Shown here: piece by piece, positions 1 to 7,126 of the stretch
Layout: each line of letters begins with the position of its first letter
Numbering within the stretch: the first letter of the stretch is position 1
NCBI GenBank assembly: GCA_002293265.1
Contig: DBCW01000125.1
Span: 1,638-18,962, forward strand
DNA from: Eggerthellales bacterium UBA948
Lineage (GTDB): Bacteria; Actinomycetota; Coriobacteriia; Coriobacteriales; UBA8131
DNA: 17,325 nt
Direction of reading: 5' to 3'
Program-made: the position numbers and the translations under genes
Notes under the pieces: generated by a model
The model's input: only the letters and a program-made list of their open reading frames with translations
Databases searched by the model: none
Told to the model about the DNA's origin: nothing

Positions 1-915
1 ATGCTTCTTGAGCAAACACAAGGAACCGGCGTCAATGTCTACACCAATGGCGAAATGCTTCCTGCGCATGGTTATCCGGAGTTAAAGAAATACCCACAGT
101 TAAAGGGCAATTTTGGCACAGCATGGCAAAATCAGAAAAAAGAGTTCGACAATATCCCGGCACCGATCCTGTTTACAACAAATTGTTTAATGCCGCCCAA
201 GACGAGTTATGCAGATCGCGTATATACAACATCAGTTGTAGGTTTTCCCGAGATAAAACATATCAACACCAATGCTGATGGCAGCAAAGACTTTAGTGCA
301 ATCATCGAGCAAGCAAAACAACTGGGTGGTTATAGCCAAGATACTCTGATTCCCGGCATCAACGGTGGCGCTTCCGTAATGACAGGATTTGCGCACGGGA
401 CAGTACTTGGTGTGGCTGATACTGTGATTGATGCTGTGAAGTCCGGAGCAATTCGCCAATTCTTCTTAGTTGGTGGATGCGATGGAGCAAAACCGGGGCG
501 CAATTACTTCACAGAGTTTGTTAAGCAGAGTCCATCCGACACCGTGATACTTACATTGGCTTGCGGCAAGTTTCGCTTCAACGACTTAAATATTGGCGAG
601 ATCGGCGGTTTGCCACGCATAATGGACATGGGTCAGTGTAATGATGCTTATTCGGCGATTATGGTTGCCGTTGCTTTAGCAGAAGCTTTCGATTGCGGTG
701 TCAATGATCTACCGCTAACTCTAGTACTTTCATGGTACGAGCAAAAAGCTGTAGCGATCTTACTCACATTACTGTCACTCGGAATACACAACATCTTGCT
801 CGGTCCATCCCTGCCGGCATTTATCTCACCGGCAATTTTAGACTTCCTGGTCAAGAACTTCAGCATTATGCCCATTTCAACGCCGGAAGCAGATTTAGCT
901 AAAATTCTCGGATAG
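1..915 (+). CDS. hcp: Hybrid cluster protein / hydroxylamine reductase, C-terminal part (5' end outside window)
   Basis: Hcp is a cytoplasmic Fe-S protein with a hybrid [4Fe-2S-2O] cluster. It reduces hydroxylamine to ammonia in vitro and NO to N2O in vivo. The visible 304 residues contain the hybrid-cluster ligands in family order: Glu18 (in YTNGEMLP), Cys62 (TTNC), the persulfide-type Cys160 (GGCDGAKPGRNYF), Cys188 (LACGKFRFN), Cys213 (MGQCNDA), and Glu247 with Lys249 (WYEQKA). Full-length Hcp is about 530-550 residues, so roughly the first 240, including the N-terminal Fe-S cysteines, lie upstream of the window. The ATG at base 1 is almost certainly an internal methionine. The gene ends in TAG and is followed by a strong terminator. 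Its position near two nitrite reductases fits protection against NO and hydroxylamine made during nitrite reduction. The family call is secure; which reaction dominates here is inferred. Confidence 0.96.
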   Translation: MLLEQTQGTGVNVYTNGEMLPAHGYPELKKYPQLKGNFGTAWQNQKKEFDNIPAPILFTTNCLMPPKTSYADRVYTTSVVGFPEIKHINTNADGSKDFSAIIEQAKQLGGYSQDTLIPGINGGASVMTGFAHGTVLGVADTVIDAVKSGAIRQFFLVGGCDGAKPGRNYFTEFVKQSPSDTVILTLACGKFRFNDLNIGEIGGLPRIMDMGQCNDAYSAIMVAVALAEAFDCGVNDLPLTLVLSWYEQKAVAILLTLLSLGIHNILLGPSLPAFISPAILDFLVKNFSIMPISTPEADLAKILG

Positions 916-985
916 CTTTATGCGGATGTGAGCGCCGGCAAAGCGCTGGTGCTTGCAAAGTCTGTAATTAGTCCTCCTTGCTCAA

Positions 986-1021
986 GCGGGAACCACGGGG
1001 GTTGTGGTTCCCGCATTTTTT
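986..1021 (+). terminator. Intrinsic terminator of hcp
   Basis: A perfect 11-bp stem (GCGGGAACCAC at 986-996 with GTGGTTCCCGC at 1004-1014) closes a 7-base loop and runs straight into ATTTTTT. It lies 70 bases after the hcp stop codon, so it should end the hcp transcript and separate it from the downstream peptidase gene. Confidence 0.93.
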
Positions 1022-1226
1022 GTGATTTCAATAATGATGTCTTGCCATAATTTCTTAACAATTTTTTTGTACCTACTTGTCCTTTTGCCGCAGTCATAGT
1101 ATCTTCACATGCAAATATAGTATTTTGAGTTTTGTTGGATGGGGATTTATTAAGCTGGTTTAACGAAAGTAAATACGGCTATGACCAAGCTGGTGTTAAG
1201 GCTAAAAGAAGGGGAATCTCAAAATC
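1022..1226 (+). other. Intergenic region upstream of the peptidase gene
   Basis: AT-rich spacer between the hcp terminator and the YpfJ-type gene. It must hold that gene's promoter. A TATAGT hexamer at 1116-1121 is a possible -10 element, but no good -35 is correctly spaced, so I do not call a promoter. A purine-rich stretch (AGAAGGGGA, around 1207-1215) is the likely ribosome site. No coding sequence or RNA gene is visible. Confidence 0.4.
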
Positions 1227-2132
1227 ATGAAATGGCAGGGCAGACGACAAAGCGGCAACGTAGCAGATCAAAGAGGATCATCAAAGGGTAAGATCGCAAT
1301 AGGCTCAGGAATTGGATCCATTGTTGTGGTTGGTCTAATAGTGTTTGGTCTGTTTACCGGTTACGACACTTCAGGACTTGCAAATCTCGCGCAAAATCTC
1401 ACAGGATCTTCAACACTATCCACAACCACAGTTGATAACTATGAGCCAACAGAGCAAGAACAAGCTCAACTAGATTTTGTAGAGACCATCTTGGCTGGTA
1501 CTGAGGATACTTGGACAAAAATATTTACAGAAAACAATATGACCTATCGGCCAACAACGTTGGTGTTATTTTCCGGAAGTGTACAGACAGCAAGTGGTGT
1601 GGCAACTTCAGAAATAGGACCATTTTACTCACCGTCAGAAGAAAAGATTTATGTTGACCTGTCGTTTTTTCAGGAACTCAGAGACGACTATGGCGCAAGA
1701 GTTAAAACTGACATTGCAGGTGACAGCGGAGATTTCGTTGTTGCTTACGTGATCGCTCATGAAGTAGGACATCATGTACAAAACCTATTGGGTGAGCTAG
1801 ATGAAGTGAGTCAGATGCAAAACACTTTACCCGAAGCTCAAGGCAACGAGTGGTCAGTGGCTTTAGAGCTGCAAGCTGACTATTATGCCGGCATATATGC
1901 GCACTACGAATCTGAACTCTATGGCTCATTGGAAGAAGACGATATAACTGCTGCGACCGAGGCGGCTGCAGCTATTGGCGATGATGCGATTCAAGAGCAA
2001 GCATATGGGCAAGCAAACCCGGACACTTTCACACACGGAACATCAGATCAGCGCTCCGAGTGGTTTACGCGTGGCTACAAAGACGGTACGCTGGCAGGTG
2101 GAGACACTTTTTCAGAGCTGGGATTAGAGTAG
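1227..2132 (+). CDS. ypfJ: YpfJ-family neutral zinc metallopeptidase, membrane-anchored
   Basis: A 301-residue protein of the neutral zinc metallopeptidase family (Pfam PF04228, YpfJ). It opens with the family hallmark MKWQGRRQSGNVADQRG. A single hydrophobic segment follows at about residues 23-45, and the rest should lie outside the membrane. The zincin motif HEVGH is at 178-182 (two His ligands and catalytic Glu179), followed by another His and by ELQADYYAG starting at Glu214, which matches the third-ligand region. The usual ADC of the family reads ADY here. Physiological substrates of this family are not established. The gene stands alone: a terminator precedes it and it converges on the DUF2804 gene 45 bases downstream with no visible terminator between them. 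ATG at 1227 is chosen because the family N-terminus starts exactly there and a purine-rich ribosome site precedes it. Confidence 0.93.
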   Translation: MKWQGRRQSGNVADQRGSSKGKIAIGSGIGSIVVVGLIVFGLFTGYDTSGLANLAQNLTGSSTLSTTTVDNYEPTEQEQAQLDFVETILAGTEDTWTKIFTENNMTYRPTTLVLFSGSVQTASGVATSEIGPFYSPSEEKIYVDLSFFQELRDDYGARVKTDIAGDSGDFVVAYVIAHEVGHHVQNLLGELDEVSQMQNTLPEAQGNEWSVALELQADYYAGIYAHYESELYGSLEEDDITAATEAAAAIGDDAIQEQAYGQANPDTFTHGTSDQRSEWFTRGYKDGTLAGGDTFSELGLE

Positions 2133-2177
2133 CAAGATATATCAAATAGAATTGCCTTAAAAGAATGCTGCGAACTG

Positions 2178-3266
2178 CTAATACTTGTTGCGCACAACTT
2201 CAGCTGAGCCTATGAGGTCTCCAACTATGAAATCACTGCCGTCGTCCAGAATCACTTTGCCGAAAAGTTTGCCAAAGACCTGATGTTGATCGCTGATTAT
2301 CAGTCCTACATCGGTTACATCTGCGCGGTCGACAATAGGCTTAAACGATAGATCGAGCCTACCTTCATCATCATAGATATGCCAAGGCTCAAGTAGTTTG
2401 TAACGCTGCTCAAGTCGAGATACTTTCTTTGACAGAACCTCTTCTTCAGGGATATCAAAAACAACACGACCTAATTTGTGGGCAATGCCATCAACAAAGA
2501 CCATGTTTTCGGAGGCTGCAGAAGTATCTCCAAATCCATAACCCAAGTTAAAGCCAAAGCTATGTGTGCCAAAAGTGTTATTGCCCTTGCCGTCTTGCCA
2601 GCCTCCGGCTACTCCCCAAAACCAAGTGTTATCACGCGTCCAAACGCCGCGGCCCCAATCCAGCAGACCAAACGAGTTACTGTTCTCAAATGTATGAGTT
2701 ATTGCGCCTTTATTAAAGCTCCCCTTAGCTCGCATGGCAACTATTTTTTGATTGTAATAAAAAGCTGATGGATCTTCTTTCCAAGGCGTGGCTATGACCA
2801 TGGAGTCACGAGGCTCGTCGCTGAGCACAGCTTCGAACGTCAGAGCCTCATCGCCATCAAAACGTGCAAAACTAGCGGTGAGTTTACGTTTTTTGTCAGC
2901 TACTTCAAAGCAAAGAGACACGCGGGAGTTTTTGAATTCTGAGATGCCGTTTGCTGAACTTTCGGGCATGTGAAAACGACCCATGGGAAACGCAGTTAGC
3001 ACACTGGTCGTTTTATATTTGGCGTGCACGAGATCAACAACAGATGCCGATATCAGCCCCATATACCCCATGTCGGCTATGGTTAGAGCAATGGCATACT
3101 CATCATCATTTACCAAATAATAATCCCACTCTTTGATCCGCCAAGATGGTGCCTTGACTCGCGAGCGCTCATAGGACATGAGCAAACTGGTGGCAAAGCC
3201 AGGATTCAAAAGCCTGCCGGCATCATCGAGGAGCTTGCAAGGTTCAGAAATACGATTCTCATTCAT
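2178..3266 (-). CDS. DUF2804 domain-containing protein
   Basis: A 362-residue protein matching the DUF2804 family (PF10974) along its length. Recognisable blocks are the early segment around SWRIKEWDYYLVND, the central DWGRGVWTRDNTWFWG motif, and the glycine-rich FGFNLGYGFGDTSAASEN stretch followed by FVDGIAHKL. No signal peptide or membrane helix is seen, so it is probably cytoplasmic. The function of the family is unknown to me; its fold has been likened to lipocalin/tocopherol-cyclase-like beta barrels, which suggests lipid or hydrophobic ligands but proves nothing. The start is supported by a GGAGG ribosome site on the minus strand (about 3274-3278), 7 bases before the ATG. It is transcribed away from nrfA copy 1 and has no clear functional link to its neighbours. 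Confidence 0.85.
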   Translation of the reverse strand: MNENRISEPCKLLDDAGRLLNPGFATSLLMSYERSRVKAPSWRIKEWDYYLVNDDEYAIALTIADMGYMGLISASVVDLVHAKYKTTSVLTAFPMGRFHMPESSANGISEFKNSRVSLCFEVADKKRKLTASFARFDGDEALTFEAVLSDEPRDSMVIATPWKEDPSAFYYNQKIVAMRAKGSFNKGAITHTFENSNSFGLLDWGRGVWTRDNTWFWGVAGGWQDGKGNNTFGTHSFGFNLGYGFGDTSAASENMVFVDGIAHKLGRVVFDIPEEEVLSKKVSRLEQRYKLLEPWHIYDDEGRLDLSFKPIVDRADVTDVGLIISDQHQVFGKLFGKVILDDGSDFIVGDLIGSAEVVRNKY

Positions 3267-3626
3267 ATTTGGCCTCCAAGATTAGGGAAGCATCGGTTGG
3301 TGGATTAATGGGCACTTCCTAAGATTATTTATGTGAGAAGTATAGTACGGCGCAAACGTCATAAGCAATCAATGACATCAACTTTATTGCGGTAGTTTTG
3401 ACTTTTTATTTGAACCGTTTTTTACAAAAAGCGAGTCATGCGTAATCTGTTTGGAGTATGATATACCAGCAGAACATAGAGTTGATATTACGATGTCTCA
3501 GACTCGTGATAATGTGGGTGGTTCTAATAAGTACAGATTGTTATATAAAAAGAAGTTGCTTGGGTAAATAGCCGAGACTTCTTTGTGCGTAGAGCACGTG
3601 TGATAACGCTTTTGGAGGGAACGATC
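3267..3626. other. Divergent intergenic region between DUF2804 gene and nrfA copy 1
   Basis: This 360-base AT-rich region carries the control signals for two diverging genes. For the minus-strand gene, TATACT (3344 down to 3339) with a weak TTGCTT 18 bases upstream is a poor promoter candidate. For the plus strand, TTGACT (3398-3403) has no good -10 at 17 bases; TATGAT (3457-3462) and TATATAAA (3542-3549) are possible -10 boxes without convincing -35 partners. The last ~80 bases form the hairpin leader listed separately. No tRNA or small gene is visible. Confidence 0.4.
3549..3597 (+). promoter_or_regulatory. Two adjacent hairpins in the nrfA copy 1 leader
   Basis: Hairpin 1 pairs AAAGAAGT (3549-3556) with ACTTCTTT (3577-3584). 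After a two-base bulge it continues with CTTGG (3559-3563) against CCGAG (3572-3576), one G-T pair, leaving an 8-base loop. A smaller stem, GTGC (3585-3588) with GCAC (3594-3597), follows directly. Both lie just upstream of the GGAGGG ribosome site (3614-3619). They could be an attenuator, an mRNA-stabilising structure or a ligand-binding leader. The pairing is visible; the function is inferred. Confidence 0.45.
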
Positions 3627-5387
3627 ATGTATTGTCCAAATTGTGGATCTAAAAACCCAGACTCGGCAAACTTTTGTCGGAGTTGCGGAACAGCTATGGG
3701 TCAGCCGATAATGACTCAAGGTGTGATACCGCCTGCAAACAACCAGGGCTTTCCTCCCGGTCAATATGCACAAAATCCAAATCAAAACACCGGTGCAAAT
3801 TATCCGCAAGATCCATACCAGCAAAACCCATACCAACAGGATGTATATCGGCAAGACACATATTCACAAGGCGCGACTCCACAAGGCGCGTATCCTCAGG
3901 GCACGACTCCACAAAACGCGCCGACTCAATCCCAAGTCAAGAAACCGGTTCCGGTGCGTATGATAATAATCATCGCAGCAGCAGCTGTGGTGGTTTTAGC
4001 TTTCGTAATATTTATTCTCGTCAGATTTGTTGGTTGTTCCGGATCCGAAGCAGTATATGTGCCTGCTGTCTCGCAAGAGGTTACCGACGCAACGCAGCCA
4101 AACGATCCTCAAGATAGCGAGGCGAGCTCACCGGATTTAGGAACTCCATCAGAGCCAAAAACGCCCACTATAGCCAAGAACGAAAATGGTGTCTGGACTG
4201 CAGATGCTTGGAAAGACATCTATCCTCATCAATATGAGACGTTTAGCGACAATGAACTCAACAGCACGAAAGGAAGCACCGACCCATACTTTGCGTCGCG
4301 TGAGGATATGGTAAAACTTTACCCTCAGATCAAGACTATTTGGAATCCATCTCCGTTTAATACTTATTACAATGAACCTAATGGTCATCCATATGCGCTG
4401 GAAGATGTTAGGGCTACAGGACGTATTTTTGATGCTGCAACACAAACATATAAGCCAACTGCTTTTGCTAATTGTTACACATGCAAGTCTGCTGACTACA
4501 CAGCACTGCTTGCTAAGGATGGCAACGCTGTAGTTAGTATTCCTTTTGGAGATGCAGCGCTTAACAAAAAGATCAATGAGCCAATAAGCTGTTATAACTG
4601 TCACGCAAACAATCTTGAGACCGATGCTACGAGCACCAGCCTTGAGGTAACTCAGCCGTTCTTTACAGCAGGCAAAACAGTAGACATCGCATCGCAAACA
4701 TGCGGACAATGTCATAACGAGTACTACTTCAGTGTTGCCGATAAATCTGTGACTAATCCCTATAGCAGCACCAAAGACATGACTCCTCAAGACATGTATG
4801 AGTACTACAAGACTGCCGGAAAAGACGGCGATAGATTTAACGACTACATAAATCCGTTGACAAAAGTAGGCCAGCTCAAGGCACAACATCCGGAGTTTGA
4901 GTTTGTCTTTGGTGGCAGTGGTTCCTCTATGGCAAAACGTACTAATCCCAATACGGGAGAACTATTTGGTTGCGCAGATTGCCACATGGGCGAGAAGCAA
5001 ATTGCTGATGATGGCATAGAATACACATCTCACCTGCTTATTAGCCCCTTAGACAACCCGGATCTCTTAGAATCAACCTGCGAAATTGCCGGCTGCCACA
5101 CAGACTTACAAGCCCAAGTGGAGGCTTGGCAAAAAGAGTCAGAAGATCGTGTAATGGAAATCGGTAACAAGATAGAAGACCTGACCAAAAAATTAGCCGA
5201 CGCAGTAGCAGCCGATTCACTGGACAGCAAGCAACTTTCAGAGGTGCGAACACTAAACCGCCAAGCTGTTTGGTATTGGGATTTTGTAATGGTAGAAAAT
5301 AGCGAAGGTGCTCACAATCCAACACTTTCAAACGACACGCTTGATCTTGCAGAAGAGGCCGTTGATAAAGCTCTGGGGTATTTCTAG
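3627..5387 (+). CDS. nrfA: Pentaheme ammonia-forming nitrite reductase (NrfA) fused to zinc ribbon, linker and TM anchor; copy 1
   Basis: A 586-residue predicted cytochrome c nitrite reductase (nitrite + 6 e- to ammonium) acting outside the membrane. Domain order: zinc ribbon with Cys3, Cys6, Cys17, Cys20; Tyr/Gln/Pro-rich low-complexity linker, about 25-108; transmembrane helix about 112-135, preceded by Lys/Arg (N-terminus inside); acidic linker; NrfA domain from about 183. Hemes: CYTCK 283-287 (catalytic, lysine-ligated), CYNCH 322, CGQCH 359, CADCH 449 and an unusual CX4CH (CEIAGCH) 485-491. The active-site Arg262, Tyr366 and His421 are present, as are the calcium ligands Glu365, Lys418 and Gln420. 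The start is ATG 3627, 7 bases after GGAGGG; an upstream in-frame start has no ribosome site and would push the zinc ribbon inward. About 80-85% identical by eye to copy 2 over the catalytic domain, with a two-residue indel. No NrfH partner is adjacent. The enzyme call is strong; the role of the N-terminal module is unknown. Confidence 0.93.
   Translation: MYCPNCGSKNPDSANFCRSCGTAMGQPIMTQGVIPPANNQGFPPGQYAQNPNQNTGANYPQDPYQQNPYQQDVYRQDTYSQGATPQGAYPQGTTPQNAPTQSQVKKPVPVRMIIIIAAAAVVVLAFVIFILVRFVGCSGSEAVYVPAVSQEVTDATQPNDPQDSEASSPDLGTPSEPKTPTIAKNENGVWTADAWKDIYPHQYETFSDNELNSTKGSTDPYFASREDMVKLYPQIKTIWNPSPFNTYYNEPNGHPYALEDVRATGRIFDAATQTYKPTAFANCYTCKSADYTALLAKDGNAVVSIPFGDAALNKKINEPISCYNCHANNLETDATSTSLEVTQPFFTAGKTVDIASQTCGQCHNEYYFSVADKSVTNPYSSTKDMTPQDMYEYYKTAGKDGDRFNDYINPLTKVGQLKAQHPEFEFVFGGSGSSMAKRTNPNTGELFGCADCHMGEKQIADDGIEYTSHLLISPLDNPDLLESTCEIAGCHTDLQAQVEAWQKESEDRVMEIGNKIEDLTKKLADAVAADSLDSKQLSEVRTLNRQAVWYWDFVMVENSEGAHNPTLSNDTLDLAEEAVDKALGYF
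3800..3934 (+). repeat. Degenerate short repeats encoding the YxQ/PQG linker of nrfA copy 1
   Basis: In-frame low-complexity tract encoding repeated DPYQQ, NPYQQ, DVYRQ, DTYSQ units and then GATPQ, GAYPQ, GTTPQ units, giving a period of about five codons. At the DNA level CGACTCCACAA occurs twice, 30 bases apart (3874-3884 and 3904-3914). Such tracts expand and contract by slippage and typically encode flexible cytoplasmic or wall-spanning spacers; here it lies between a zinc ribbon and a membrane helix. Confidence 0.7.
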
Positions 5388-5419
5388 ACTTTTTTGCATA
5401 AAAACGCATAGTATCGGAC

Positions 5420-5448
5420 TTGACCAAGTTGTAGTTTTGCATTAAGAT
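5420..5448 (+). promoter_or_regulatory. Candidate promoter for metNIQ
   Basis: TTGACC (5420-5425) and TAAGAT (5443-5448) are separated by exactly 17 bases, a plausible sigma-70/SigA-type promoter. It would give a leader of roughly 140 bases before metN. A short palindrome CATAC-TG-GTATG (5474-5485) downstream could be an operator or chance. Confidence 0.45.
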
Positions 5449-5496
5449 ACCGCGCATGTCTTTTCGCTTTTCACATACTGGTATGATGATGCATGA

Positions 5497-5555
5497 GCCT
5501 GAGTTTAGGGGTCGCTCCTAAAGCTCGGGCGTTAAACTATGCCGTAATTTACGGC
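5497..5555 (+). promoter_or_regulatory. Structured leader of metN (two hairpins)
   Basis: Stem 1 pairs GCCTGAG-TTTAGG (5497-5509) with CCTAAA-G-CTCGGGC (5517-5530): 13 pairs with one bulged G, one G-T pair and a 7-base loop. Stem 2 pairs GCCGT (5541-5545) with ACGGC (5551-5555). No U-tract follows either stem, so neither is an ordinary terminator. Position and length would suit a riboswitch or protein-binding leader for methionine uptake, but I cannot match it to any SAM riboswitch class or to a T-box. Confidence 0.45.
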
Positions 5556-5595
5556 GCAATAGCTGCTCAGTAACTATCAGTAGGAAGGCTTCCCC

Positions 5596-6348
5596 TTGAT
5601 TGAATTTCGCAACTTGAGCAAAACCTTTGAAAGCAAAGAGGGTACTCATAAAGCGCTTCATGACATAAATCTAACAATCGCAAATGGCGACATTTTTGGC
5701 ATTATCGGTTCGTCCGGTGCCGGAAAGTCTACGCTTGTGCGCTGCATTAACCTGTTAGAGCGACCTACATCAGGTGCGGTGCTCATTGATGAGATAGATG
5801 TTACAAATTACAAGGGTCGCCAACTGCTTGATTTACGAGCACGTATCGGCATGATATTTCAAGATTTTAATCTCTTTTCACAACGCACTGTGTTGCAAAA
5901 CGTAACATTTCCCTTAGAGATCCGCCACGACAAGCATGAGCATGCCGTGCAAAGAGCACGTGAGCTACTGGATCTGGTAGGGCTTACAAACATGGAGAAG
6001 CGCTATCCGGCTCAATTGTCCGGCGGTCAACAGCAACGTGTATCGATCGCACGTGCACTTGCCAACCATCCTGATTACCTACTTTGCGATGAGGCGACAA
6101 GCGCGCTGGACACACTAACAACGGATTCGATTTTAGAACTCATAAAACAGATCAATCGCGATCTTGGAGTAACTGTAGTGATCATTACCCATGCCATGTC
6201 GGTTGTGGAGGCGGCTTGCAACAACGTAGCCGTTATCAACGACTCATGCATCGTGGAGCAAGGTAGCGTTAATGATGTGTTTAGCTCACCAAAAGCAGAT
6301 ATTACTCGCCGCTTGCTAAGACTGGAGGTAGGTGAAGCAAATGCCTGA
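5596..6348 (+). CDS. metN: Methionine ABC transporter ATP-binding protein MetN, short form
   Basis: A 250-residue ABC ATPase that would power methionine uptake with MetI and MetQ at the inner face of the membrane. Walker A GSSGAGKST begins at residue 38, the Q-loop region reads FQDFNLF, the signature is LSGGQQQRV, and Walker B LLCDEATSALD is followed by the His-switch ITHAM. Typical MetN is about 340 residues with a C-terminal NIL regulatory domain that binds methionine and inhibits transport. This protein stops after the ATPase core and lacks that domain. The start codon is TTG, supported by AGGAAGG (5582-5588) 7 bases upstream. It overlaps metI by 8 bases, so the two are translationally coupled. 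The assignment as methionine rather than another NlpA-type substrate rests on the family resemblance of all three subunits. Confidence 0.9.
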   Translation: MIEFRNLSKTFESKEGTHKALHDINLTIANGDIFGIIGSSGAGKSTLVRCINLLERPTSGAVLIDEIDVTNYKGRQLLDLRARIGMIFQDFNLFSQRTVLQNVTFPLEIRHDKHEHAVQRARELLDLVGLTNMEKRYPAQLSGGQQQRVSIARALANHPDYLLCDEATSALDTLTTDSILELIKQINRDLGVTVVIITHAMSVVEAACNNVAVINDSCIVEQGSVNDVFSSPKADITRRLLRLEVGEANA

Positions 6349-7024
6349 TGTATTTGGATGGCTGCAAGCGTTCTTTGCAAAAAACGGCGATCTTTTTCTT
6401 GATGCTACCGTTGACACATTAATAATCGTCAGCGTTTCAACCCTCATATCGTATGTGTTTGGCATCTTTATAGCGATGATTTCAAAGGTCACAGAACCGG
6501 GTTCTTTGCACCCACTACCCCTAATTAATGCCATACTCGGCTGGATCATTAATATGGGGCGCTCTATTCCGTACGTGATACTTATGGTTGCTTTAATACC
6601 GCTAACACGTCTGATCGTTGGAACAGGTATAGGCGTTGCAGCCGCGATCGTACCGTTGACAATTGCCGCAATTCCGTTTGTGGCTCGCATGGTCGAAAAC
6701 TCGTTTTCCGAGGTCAGTCCGGGACGTATCGAAGCCGGCAAAGCATTTGGTGCAAGTACGATACAGATTCTACTTAAGGTATATATTGCAGAAAGCTTGC
6801 CTTCCATAATTCGCGGAGCGGCAATAACTTATATTACTTTGATTGGTTATTCTGCAATTGCCGGAGCATTTGGAGCAGGCGGTCTTGGCGATGTTGCAGT
6901 ACGTTTTGGGTACCATCGCTATCAGACTGAAATAATGATCGCTACGGTAATCATTTTAATAATACTGGTGCAAATAGTTCAAAGTTTGAGTGACTTGATA
7001 GCACGTCGTTTGGATAAGAGATAA
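6341..7024 (+). CDS. metI: Methionine ABC transporter permease MetI
   Basis: A 227-residue integral membrane permease of the MetI family with about five hydrophobic segments. It carries the cytoplasmic EAA coupling motif (IEAGKAFGAS and downstream ILLKVYIAESLP) that contacts the ATPase, and the typical opening with a long first helix followed by a segment ending in MGRSIPYVILMVALIPLTR. The length fits the family (about 217-230). ATG at 6341 is preferred: GGAGGT at 6324-6329 lies 11 bases upstream, whereas an in-frame GTG at 6332 would be only two bases from it. The start lies inside the end of metN. It would form the membrane channel for D/L-methionine import. Confidence 0.93.
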   Translation: MPDVFGWLQAFFAKNGDLFLDATVDTLIIVSVSTLISYVFGIFIAMISKVTEPGSLHPLPLINAILGWIINMGRSIPYVILMVALIPLTRLIVGTGIGVAAAIVPLTIAAIPFVARMVENSFSEVSPGRIEAGKAFGASTIQILLKVYIAESLPSIIRGAAITYITLIGYSAIAGAFGAGGLGDVAVRFGYHRYQTEIMIATVIILIILVQIVQSLSDLIARRLDKR

Positions 7025-7086
7025 ATCGGCACTTCCCAGGATAAACAAGGGGTCGAAGAGGAATCGACTAAGATAATAAAAATAGG

Positions 7087-7106
7087 GATGACTGCTTTTG
7101 GTCATC
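7087..7106 (+). other. Small hairpin in the metI-metQ gap
   Basis: GATGAC (7087-7092) pairs with GTCATC (7101-7106) around an 8-base loop, ending just before the metQ ribosome site. A weaker GTCGA/TCGAC pair occurs about 30 bases earlier. Stems between permease and binding-protein genes often stabilise the binding-protein mRNA, which is needed in excess; that role is inferred. Confidence 0.35.
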
Positions 7107-7126
7107 GAAAAAAAGGAGAAACTAAA

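Noticed and set aside
1..3. ATG at base 1 as the true start of hcp
   Set aside because: The protein starts in the middle of the Hcp fold, with family-conserved sequence right away and the N-terminal cluster cysteines missing; the gene begins upstream of the window.
3585..3626. Upstream start for nrfA copy 1 at 3585
   Set aside because: It has no ribosome site, overlaps the leader hairpins, and adds residues in front of a zinc ribbon that normally begins at the N-terminus; ATG 3627 has GGAGGG at ideal spacing.
3674..4117. Plus-strand frame of 147 codons overlapping the nrfA copy 1 linker
   Set aside because: It is Ser/Arg-rich read-through of a low-complexity coding tract in another frame, with no domain.
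4149..4889. Long minus-strand open frame (246 codons) opposite nrfA copy 1
   Set aside because: It is antisense to a clear heme-enzyme gene, has no recognisable domain and no ribosome site; similar antisense frames appear opposite copy 2 because the two DNA sequences are alike.
5388..5419. Terminator directly after nrfA copy 1
   Set aside because: A T-run (ACTTTTTTGC) is present but no stem precedes it; transcription may continue into metNIQ.
5449..5595. SAM-I riboswitch or T-box upstream of metN
   Set aside because: I looked for the SAM-I core and the T-box TGGNACCGCG sequence; only a partial ACCGCG match at 5449-5454 exists, without the required surrounding elements.
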